Origin: WJKG01 sp964627305
Lineage (GTDB): Bacteria > Zixibacteria > MSB-5A5 > GN15 > FEB-12
Assembly: GCA_964627305.1 (NCBI GenBank)
Contig: CAZVHP010000022.1
Span: 1-12,517, forward strand
DNA length: 12,517 nucleotides
Direction: 5' to 3'
A program made the translations under genes and the position numbers. Under the pieces are notes generated by a model. The model was not told where the DNA came from. It saw nothing but the letters and a program-made list of their open reading frames with translations, and ran no database searches. Each line of letters starts with the position of its first letter. The first letter of the stretch is position 1. Positions 7,340-12,517 of the stretch are shown piece after piece.

Positions 7340-8761
7340 TCAGGGCGCCTGTGCCGGCCGCTGACGTGGGGTGTCGTTGTATGGTCGGTGCATCCCCCGT
7401 GATTTCTCTTTGAAGTACTTGCGGGTATAGCCTGCAATCACTCCTGAGAGGGCCAGCAGGGCCACGAGGTTCGGAACGGCCATCAGCCCGTTGGCAATAT
7501 CGGCGAAGGTCCACGCGGCCTGCAGATCCACCCGCGCCCCGATGAGTGTGAAAAGGAGATAGACCCACAGATAGGGTTTCTTGGCACCGGAGCCGAACAG
7601 GTACTCTATTCCCTTTTCACCGTAGTATGACCACGTGACCACGGTGGAGAAAGCGAACAGCAGGATGGCCACCACCACCAGCCAGCGGCCGTAGAGCGGG
7701 AGCGCGTCATTGAATGCCGCCATTGTCATCGGGGCACCATTCAGACCGCTGTCCCACTTGCCGGCGATCAGGATTACCAGCGCTGTCATCGTGCAGATCA
7801 GGATGGTGTCAATGAACGGGCCCAGCATCGCCACCAGACCTTCGCGGACCGGTTGCTCAACTTTGGCCGTCGAATGTGCCATAGGTGCCGACCCCAGACC
7901 GGATTCATTCGAGAACAGCCCCCGTTTCAATCCCCAGGATATGGTTAACCAGACCGTTGCCCCTGCGAAGCCACCGGTGGCAGCGGTTGGGTTGAAGGCG
8001 TGGTAGAAGATCATCCTGAACGAGGGCAGGATGTGTTCGAGGTTGAGCAAGAGGATTACTATGGCCGTAAGAATGTAGAGCACCGACATAAACGGTACCA
8101 GATACGAGGCCACTTGGCCGATCCGCTTGATACCTCCCAGAATGACCATGCCTACACAAACGGAGATGATAATGCCGATCACCCAGCGCCACATGCCCTC
8201 GTCGGCCGTACTGACTCCGAAAGCATCGACAACCGAGTGCGCTACCGTGTTGGACTGCACCATGTTGCCGATCCCGAAAGCAGCCACAGCGGTACACAAG
8301 GCGAACATATAGGCCAGCGGCCGGGCGTACCGAGGGAGGCCCATCTCGATGAAGTACATTGGTCCCCCGCGGATGTTACCGTCTTTCTCGACTTTGCGGT
8401 GCGTGATGGCCAGCGTGCAGGAGGTATACTTGATCGCCATGCCAAAGAACGCTGAAACCCACATCCAGAAGATGGCCCCGGGGCCGCCGAAGTACAGGGC
8501 AGTGGCCACACCGCCGATATTGCCGATACCGATAGTAGCGGACAGGGCTGCCGAGAGGGCCTGAAAGTGGGTTAACTGGCCCTTGTGGGCGGGATCGTCG
8601 TAGCGACCCGTCATTATACCCACTCCGTGGGGAAAACCGCGGAGTTGAATGAAGAGCAGGCGGAATGTCAGAAAGACGCCGGTGCCCAGAAGAAGGGCGA
8701 CCAGAGGCAGCCCCCAGACCCAGCCGGAGATTGTTTCGAGGAAGTGGTTGACGGTTTCCAT
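7340..8761 (-). CDS. Sodium:alanine/glycine symporter, AGCS family
   Basis: 473 residues from the chosen ATG, normal for the alanine-or-glycine:cation symporter family. Numbered from that ATG, the first helix (GLPLVALLLGTGVFLTF) is followed by ALSAALSATIGIGNIGGVATAL (about 68-89). Then comes the family signature GGPGAIFWMWVSAFFG (92-107) and, later, RGLFSNESGLGSAPMAHSTA. About ten to eleven membrane helices are visible. The family imports alanine or glycine with sodium at the inner membrane; the exact substrate cannot be told here. The frame stays open upstream to 8866, but those residues (cysteine-rich, AFSYAGCADFFCLLRG) do not look like the family. METVNHFLETISGWVWG is a typical N-terminus, so I start at 8761; ATG at 8764 and 8788 remain possible. 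No strong Shine-Dalgarno site is seen. It is divergent from the secreted protein gene and probably the first gene of a two-gene transcript with the glycosyltransferase. Confidence 0.92.
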   Translation of the reverse strand: METVNHFLETISGWVWGLPLVALLLGTGVFLTFRLLFIQLRGFPHGVGIMTGRYDDPAHKGQLTHFQALSAALSATIGIGNIGGVATALYFGGPGAIFWMWVSAFFGMAIKYTSCTLAITHRKVEKDGNIRGGPMYFIEMGLPRYARPLAYMFALCTAVAAFGIGNMVQSNTVAHSVVDAFGVSTADEGMWRWVIGIIISVCVGMVILGGIKRIGQVASYLVPFMSVLYILTAIVILLLNLEHILPSFRMIFYHAFNPTAATGGFAGATVWLTISWGLKRGLFSNESGLGSAPMAHSTAKVEQPVREGLVAMLGPFIDTILICTMTALVILIAGKWDSGLNGAPMTMAAFNDALPLYGRWLVVVAILLFAFSTVVTWSYYGEKGIEYLFGSGAKKPYLWVYLLFTLIGARVDLQAAWTFADIANGLMAVPNLVALLALSGVIAGYTRKYFKEKSRGMHRPYNDTPRQRPAQAP

Positions 8762-8850
8762 CATGCTGCAACCACGGATAGGCACCATGATACCACGAAG
8801 CAAGCAAAAAAAGTCTGCACAACCGGCGTAACTGAAAGCAGACAAACCGC

Positions 8851-8879
8851 TTGACGCACCTGACAAGGACCGGTATTTT
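8851..8879 (+). promoter_or_regulatory. Promoter of the secreted peptidase-dockerin gene
   Basis: TTGACG (8851-8856) and TATTTT (8874-8879) are separated by 17 bp. This is a 5/6 match at -35 and 4/6 at -10. The predicted start near 8886 gives an untranslated leader of about 138 nt. Confidence 0.55.
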
Positions 8880-8934
8880 GAAGAGAGTAGTACATATCAA
8901 GGTTGCTACAGCCAATTGCTCAGATAGACTAACC

Positions 8935-8963
8935 GACTGGTTACCAGACCATACACCAGACCA
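8935..8963. repeat. Dyad plus tandem 9-bp direct repeat in the divergent intergenic region
   Basis: CTGGT-T-ACCAG (8937-8947) is a perfect 11-nt dyad, extended by an outer G/C pair to 8935-8949. Overlapping it, ACCAGACCA occurs twice (8943-8951 and 8955-8963) with a 12-bp period. Such an arrangement between divergent genes suggests a protein-binding site, but no regulator is visible nearby. Confidence 0.45.
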
Positions 8964-8967
8964 CCGC

Positions 8968-8998
8968 GCCGATCCGCCCGTTACGAGGGATAATCGGC
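8968..8998 (+). promoter_or_regulatory. Leader hairpin upstream of the secreted protein gene
   Basis: GCCGAT (8968-8973) pairs with ATCGGC (8993-8998), with an inner CCC/GGG helix across a 3x3 internal loop and a 7-nt apex. It ends 10 nt before the Shine-Dalgarno site and could modulate translation or stabilise the mRNA. No known riboswitch pattern is recognised. Confidence 0.35.
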
Positions 8999-9008
8999 CT
9001 GTCAGACC

Positions 9009-9015
9009 AAGGGAG
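9009..9015 (+). promoter_or_regulatory. Ribosome binding site of the secreted protein gene
   Basis: AAGGGAG, 8 nt before the ATG at 9024, fixes the start immediately ahead of a textbook signal peptide. Confidence 0.7.
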
Positions 9016-9023
9016 TAGATCGT

Positions 9024-12020
9024 ATGCCGTTGCGCACAAGTGCCGGATGGCCCATCCTGTTTTTGCTTGCCCCCGTTATCGTCTTTGCCCTCGTCGTCGT
9101 AGCGCCCCAAACGGCAAACGCACATGACATAAGCCTTGATCAAGTGATTGGTCAGGCGGGGATTGATTCCATTGCGTCTGAACGCGAGGTGCAGTTTGTG
9201 ATTCGTCTGACGAATTCTACCGGCACCAATATCAACGGATTGTCCAACGGTTTTCGGCTGTATTCCTACCAGCTCATCAATTGGCAGCCGATTACAGCTG
9301 ACACGATCAGTCTCGGATGGGATAACTGGTTCACCTTCATCTCCGGCATTCTCTATCGCTCCGCCAATGGATCCAACGCCGACACCGTTGCCTTTTATGG
9401 ATCCGACGCCGGAGAGGCAGGAATCCCGACCACTTTCGACGGTCAGGTATGGCGCATCCACACCGCGTTTCCGGCCAGCGCGGTCGGCGCCGAGGTTTGC
9501 CTGGATTCCTGCTACTATCCACCCGGAGGTACCTGGTTGTGGGCCACCGACGCCGGCAACACGGAGATCGTGCCGACCTGGAGCGGCCCGCACTGTTTTA
9601 CGATCGTCGACGTCCCCAATGTGCCGCCGGGAATTACCAACAACCCGGACTCCATTATCGGCAACCACTGCGACGTGCTCAGCTATCAGTTTGAGGCCAT
9701 AGATCCTGATTCCGGCGACACCGTTACGTGGGAACTGATTGATGGTCCGGGGAGTATCGGTGCCTCCACCGGACTGTGGCAATACCAGCCGAGCCCGGCC
9801 GATGTCGGCCAGGTGCTGAGCCTTGCAGTGCGCGCCTGCGACGGCCTCGTATGCACTGACTCGGCTGTCACCAAGGTGATCGCCACCAACCTGCCCGCCG
9901 AGTTCACGGATTTCAATTCTGGTTGTCAGGAAACCGTTATTGGCTACCAGGCCGACAGCATTACACATCTGCTGCGAGCGATCGGTGTCGACTGCGATGA
10001 TCCCATTTTCAGCATTTCCGGCACAACCCCGGCAGTCGCCGGCACCTACGACATTGATCCTGCCAGCGGCAGCTTTGTCTTTGTACCGGCTCTGACCGAT
10101 GTCGACACAGTGACCTTCCATGCCCGGGTTGAAGACCAGTTTGGCGAGGGTGAGCAGTGCGATTTCTATGTCAAGGTCCTCCCCCACGAGCCGCTGCCGG
10201 GAATCACTTTTTCACAGATCGACTGGAAACTGTCGGATGGCTCGTACCAAACCAACTCCGACTGGGGCCTGCTGGAGATCGACGTTCCTGCGCTGACCTC
10301 ACAGAAGCGACTCGGCTCTGGCTTCGTCAATGTACTGTCCGACCGGGGTTGGGTAGTGCCCAATATACCGATCGACAGCGCCGCACTTCCTGACACGATT
10401 CACTGCTGGTTCGAATTGAGCGATACCTCGGGCGCCAATGTCACCTCACTGCAGGCACGCGTGGAGTTCACACCGAACCCGATCGACAGTTTCCACGGGA
10501 CACTCATTGTCGACTATCCGGTGGGAACCAGCGTGCACAGCCTTGGGGCGGTGGGAGGTGACATAAGCTATGTCGGTGTTCCGCCGGGCCCGATACTGGC
10601 AGTGCCGGTTCCCGGCCTGAGTCCGGAGACATACAACCAGCCTGATACGTTCAACATTCAGGTTCAGGCAGCCAATAACCAGTGCGCTCCGATGGCTGCC
10701 GCCAATTCACTGGCGTACCTGAAGGAGCGCTTCGGTCTGAGCGTTCCGCACTATCACGGGCCGGGGCTGCGCGGCGATACCACCTTGGTTGGGCAGCTCG
10801 ACTCACTTATGGGACGCACGGTCATTGACCGCAGTGATGGCGGCGGGGTCACGGCCACGGAGTTCCTCTCCGGCAAAATGGCCTACCTGAATGACAACGA
10901 TCTTCGCGGTAAGGTCATCCTGCGCCACCAGGGGACGGGAAGTCAGCCATACACCTTCCCGACAGGGGCCCACTATGAGGCCAACCGCATGCGCTCCGCC
11001 AACAATGGGGAGCACGTCACCTACGAGTGGGTACGCGAGCAGATACTCAACGGCGAGGACGTGGAACTGGGTTACGGTCACTACGATACTGACGGCGTAC
11101 GCCATGGGGGGCACGCCGTGCGGGTGACGGGATGTGCCGATATTGGCGGCGTACGGTACCTTTGGCTGCTTCACGATGCCGAACAGACCGATGAGGATCC
11201 TTCGGACAACCGGGGCCTGCAGAATCTGCTGGTCCGCCTCGGTGGCGGCATCCCGCTGAATTTCGGCAGCAATGACGTGCGTATCGAATGGGCACACTCG
11301 GAGTCGGCCGACTCCGATCGCGACAGCATTGTAGATCTGCTGGATAACGCCCCTTACCTGTACAACCCCCGCCAGGAGGATCTCGACTCCAATGGTATCG
11401 GCGATGTTGCCGAGAGCGAATTCCTTATGCAGGATACGCTCGGCGGATACTCCATGTTCGGCTCCGGCTATGTTGTCAGTTCGGACACTCTGGACAACCC
11501 GCTGCCGGGCAACCCGACTGTCAAGGACATGTGGTACGTGGGCGGGTTCTTCAACTCCGGCGAGGATACCAGCCGCGTGGTTGTGAACTTCTCGTGGATA
11601 GACGATCAGGGTATCGAGCAGTTCAGCCCGCTGAAGGACACCACCTGGATCGGCCCGCAGGACTTGCGGGAGATTTTCGGGTCGCACTTCCTTGAGTATT
11701 GCCCCGAACAGCTGCGAGTCCATATCACGCTGCTCGAGGGAATGGGCGTTATTACGGTTAACAGCGTCTTCTATCATATCTGCTACGACGGTGGCGGTTG
11801 CTGCCGGGGAATCCGTGGGAATGTCGATGGTGACCCCAATGATCTGGTCAACATCTCGGATATGACCTACCTTGTCGCGTACTTGTTCTCCGGCGGAGCG
11901 GAACCACCGTGTTACGAGGAGGGGGATGTCAACGGCGACTCGATTATCAATATCTCGGATATGACTTATCTTGTCGCTTTCCTGTTCAGTGGTGGCCCCT
12001 CCCCTGCCGCCTGCCCGTAA
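9024..12020 (+). CDS. Secreted multidomain protein: C39-like cysteine peptidase, TSP3 and dockerin-like repeats
   Basis: 998 residues. A signal peptide (1-33) has a long hydrophobic core and a likely cut after QTANA. Residues 34-195 form an unassigned beta-rich domain with paired cysteines (C159, C163, C191). Two cadherin/Ig-like domains follow at about 200-290 (FEAIDPDSGDTVTWEL) and 290-387. Residues 390-540 are beta-rich and unassigned. A papain-like/C39-like peptidase domain spans about 545-755: NNQCAPMAAANSLAYL carries Q553 and C554, GGHAVRVTG carries H697, and YLWLLHDAE offers D718 as the third residue. A thrombospondin type 3 repeat (763-795, DSDRDSIVDLLDNAP then DLDSNGIGD) should bind calcium. 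After an unassigned domain (800-922) come two dockerin-like repeats (932-958 and 967-991). The protein should be exported and act outside the inner membrane. Substrate and partner are unknown; no cohesin or maturation gene is present. Peptidase activity is inferred from the catalytic pattern alone. Confidence 0.85.
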   Translation: MPLRTSAGWPILFLLAPVIVFALVVVAPQTANAHDISLDQVIGQAGIDSIASEREVQFVIRLTNSTGTNINGLSNGFRLYSYQLINWQPITADTISLGWDNWFTFISGILYRSANGSNADTVAFYGSDAGEAGIPTTFDGQVWRIHTAFPASAVGAEVCLDSCYYPPGGTWLWATDAGNTEIVPTWSGPHCFTIVDVPNVPPGITNNPDSIIGNHCDVLSYQFEAIDPDSGDTVTWELIDGPGSIGASTGLWQYQPSPADVGQVLSLAVRACDGLVCTDSAVTKVIATNLPAEFTDFNSGCQETVIGYQADSITHLLRAIGVDCDDPIFSISGTTPAVAGTYDIDPASGSFVFVPALTDVDTVTFHARVEDQFGEGEQCDFYVKVLPHEPLPGITFSQIDWKLSDGSYQTNSDWGLLEIDVPALTSQKRLGSGFVNVLSDRGWVVPNIPIDSAALPDTIHCWFELSDTSGANVTSLQARVEFTPNPIDSFHGTLIVDYPVGTSVHSLGAVGGDISYVGVPPGPILAVPVPGLSPETYNQPDTFNIQVQAANNQCAPMAAANSLAYLKERFGLSVPHYHGPGLRGDTTLVGQLDSLMGRTVIDRSDGGGVTATEFLSGKMAYLNDNDLRGKVILRHQGTGSQPYTFPTGAHYEANRMRSANNGEHVTYEWVREQILNGEDVELGYGHYDTDGVRHGGHAVRVTGCADIGGVRYLWLLHDAEQTDEDPSDNRGLQNLLVRLGGGIPLNFGSNDVRIEWAHSESADSDRDSIVDLLDNAPYLYNPRQEDLDSNGIGDVAESEFLMQDTLGGYSMFGSGYVVSSDTLDNPLPGNPTVKDMWYVGGFFNSGEDTSRVVVNFSWIDDQGIEQFSPLKDTTWIGPQDLREIFGSHFLEYCPEQLRVHITLLEGMGVITVNSVFYHICYDGGGCCRGIRGNVDGDPNDLVNISDMTYLVAYLFSGGAEPPCYEEGDVNGDSIINISDMTYLVAFLFSGGPSPAACP
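11850..11996 (+). repeat. Internal duplication coding for the two dockerin-like repeats
   Basis: Codons 943-958 (11850-11897) and 976-991 (11949-11996) specify the same 16 residues except one Y/F change (NISDMTYLVA then Y or F then LFSGG). They differ at 11 of 48 bases, nearly all silent. Each repeat is preceded by a calcium-loop-like segment, GNVDGDPND and GDVNGDSI. Confidence 0.8.
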
Positions 12021-12046
12021 CAGGCGCAAGGGCCAATGAGAGCCCG

Positions 12047-12072
12047 GGCAATGACACTCACCTGACATTGCC
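12047..12072 (+). other. Hairpin 26 nt beyond the secreted protein stop
   Basis: GGCAATG (12047-12053) pairs with CATTGCC (12066-12072), a perfect 7-bp stem with a 12-nt loop. No T run follows, so it is a poor intrinsic terminator; it may protect the 3' end of the mRNA. Confidence 0.4.
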
Positions 12073-12088
12073 TGAACCGGAACATAAC

Positions 12089-12117
12089 TTGACTCGGGCT
12101 GTAAGAGGTGACATACT
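12089..12117 (+). promoter_or_regulatory. Promoter-like element in the 3' intergenic region
   Basis: TTGACT (12089-12094) and CATACT (12112-12117) are exactly 17 bp apart, a 5/6 match at -35 and 4/6 at -10. No open reading frame of recognisable character begins downstream before the terminator at 12262. Confidence 0.35.
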
Positions 12118-12177
12118 GCAGGTCCAGTTGATGGTCTGCCAGTTTCACCGCCCGAGACCACACCGATCAGTTTCAGG

Positions 12178-12193
12178 GGCACGATATCGTGCC
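12178..12193. repeat. Perfect 16-nt palindrome
   Basis: GGCACGATATCGTGCC is exactly self-complementary with no spacer. It lies about 60 bp after the promoter-like element. It could be an operator or part of an RNA stem; in coding-poor DNA such a perfect dyad stands out. Confidence 0.5.
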
Positions 12194-12222
12194 ACAGGGG
12201 GACAGTAATGGGGATAACAGCT

Positions 12223-12242
12223 TTCGCCCCTTGCGGGGCGAA
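12223..12242. other. GC-rich hairpin
   Basis: TTCGCCCC and GGGGCGAA form a perfect 8-bp stem around a TTGC loop. It is not followed by T residues, so it is a structural element rather than a terminator by itself. Confidence 0.5.
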
Positions 12243-12261
12243 TGCGTGCGTGTACTCACGG

Positions 12262-12292
12262 GGCCGCCTCTAAGCCGGGCGGCCTTTTTTTT
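12262..12292 (+). terminator. Rho-independent terminator
   Basis: GGCCGCC (12262-12268) pairs perfectly with GGCGGCC (12278-12284) around a 9-nt loop, followed by eight T residues. It is a textbook intrinsic terminator for plus-strand transcription and probably ends either the secreted protein mRNA or the candidate short RNA. Confidence 0.88.
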
Positions 12293-12324
12293 GGCCCAGG
12301 GGCAGTTCTCCCATTGCGGGCCAA
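12291..12324. other. Stem-loop overlapping the terminator T run
   Basis: TTGGCCC (12291-12297) pairs with GGGCCAA (12318-12324), with a loop that can form a smaller GGGG/CTCCC helix. On the minus strand it is followed by the A-to-T run of the terminator at 12285-12292, read as A residues, so it is not a terminator in that direction. Confidence 0.4.
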
Positions 12325-12330
12325 AGAAAT

Positions 12331-12352
12331 GGGGCCGGCTTGCACCGGCCCC
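12331..12352. terminator. Strong hairpin, possible minus-strand terminator
   Basis: GGGGCCGG and CCGGCCCC form a perfect 8-bp stem with a 6-nt loop. Read on the minus strand it is followed by ATTTCTTT, a moderate T-rich tract. It could end a gene that enters from beyond the right edge; no such gene is identified within the window. Confidence 0.45.
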
Positions 12353-12517
12353 GACAGGTCAGGCTGTTTTAATCCGCTGACCCTATCCCGACGGGCATCG
12401 CGCCCGCCCTTGTTGGATATATCGACATCAAACCGCGTGCCGGCCACAAAACCGCGCCAAATCGTCATTTTGGGCGCGCACTCTGTGCAAAAATATGGCT
12501 TGGGGTCCACAAATGTT
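12353..12517. other. Right edge, no assignable gene
   Basis: Several frames stay open to the edge on both strands. One minus-strand frame from a GTG at 12510 contains CTEC and a plausible run of residues, but it runs through both hairpins at 12331-12352 and 12262-12284 and matches nothing I recognise. I make no gene call here. Confidence 0.4.

Larger units (their letters stand above)
12124..12292 (+). ncRNA. Candidate short non-coding RNA
   Basis: A transcript from the promoter-like element at 12089-12117 would start near 12124 and end at the strong terminator at 12292, about 170 nt. It would hold a 16-nt self-complementary segment and an 8-bp hairpin with a 4-nt loop before the terminator. 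No known RNA family is recognised. It could equally be the 3' untranslated region of the secreted protein mRNA. Confidence 0.25.

Noticed and set aside
8376..10187. A 603-codon minus-strand open frame spanning the 5' half of the secreted protein gene and part of the symporter gene
   Set aside because: It is antisense to a gene with a signal peptide and recognisable domains, and overlaps the symporter in another frame. Its translation shows no domain I recognise. Long antisense frames are common in GC-rich genes.
10803..12182. A 459-codon minus-strand open frame opposite the peptidase and dockerin regions
   Set aside because: The plus strand carries catalytic motifs, a TSP3 repeat and dockerin repeats with mostly silent divergence. 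The antisense product has no recognisable motif and is a shadow of that reading frame.
12256..12510. An 84-codon minus-strand frame at the right edge with CTEC
   Set aside because: It would run through the terminator at 12262-12292 and the hairpin at 12331-12352, and its C-terminal half is low-complexity Gly/Pro/Arg. Its first part might be a fragment of something real, but I cannot support a call.
1..12517. CRISPR arrays, tRNA or rRNA genes, insertion sequences, toxin-antitoxin or anti-phage genes
   Set aside because: No regularly spaced repeats, no cloverleaf or rRNA-like segments and no transposase frames were seen. A GGGATAACAG string near 12211 recalls 23S rRNA, but its surroundings do not match.

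Overview
The window reads as a GC-rich bacterial chromosome fragment carrying six recognisable genes, one gene remnant and two non-coding stretches rich in dyad symmetry. The double C-terminal repeat of the large secreted protein (Cys-Cys then GIRGNVDGD, followed by two ISDMTYLVA-type repeats) and the GT-C glycosyltransferase both resemble proteins I associate with the candidate phylum Zixibacteria and related FCB-group bacteria. This assignment is from memory of the families, not from a search.

Layout. (1) Positions 46-385, minus: the 3' remnant of a large serine recombinase lies against the end of dnaE2, and its conserved tail codes for a hairpin that can act as a terminator. (2) Positions 396-5598, minus: a compact imuA-imuB-dnaE2 mutasome operon (8-bp overlap, then a 21-bp gap). 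In front of it is a near-consensus sigma-70 promoter, and a short palindrome covers the expected transcription start. (3) Positions 5788-8761, minus: a sodium:alanine/glycine symporter (AGCS family) followed after a short gap by a GT-C fold membrane glycosyltransferase, probably one transcript. (4) Positions 8762-9023: a divergent intergenic region with a good plus-strand promoter, a dyad, a 9-bp direct repeat and a leader hairpin. (5) Positions 9024-12020, plus: a 998-residue secreted multidomain protein. It has a signal peptide, beta-sandwich domains, a papain-like/C39-like cysteine peptidase domain, a thrombospondin type 3 calcium repeat and a pair of dockerin-like repeats. (6) Positions 12021-12517: no assignable gene, but a promoter-like element, a perfect 16-nt palindrome and several strong hairpins including a clear rho-independent terminator; a short RNA is possible.

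How the genes work together. ImuA (RecA-like), ImuB (Y-family fold without catalytic acids) and DnaE2 (C-family polymerase) are expected to form the damage-inducible translesion mutasome. The symporter and glycosyltransferase serve the inner membrane and envelope. The secreted protein is probably exported and calcium-stabilised. I found no CRISPR array, tRNA, rRNA, intact mobile element or anti-phage system. The most unusual items are the peptidase-dockerin fusion, the possible operator of the mutasome operon, and the recombinase scar that may now supply its terminator.
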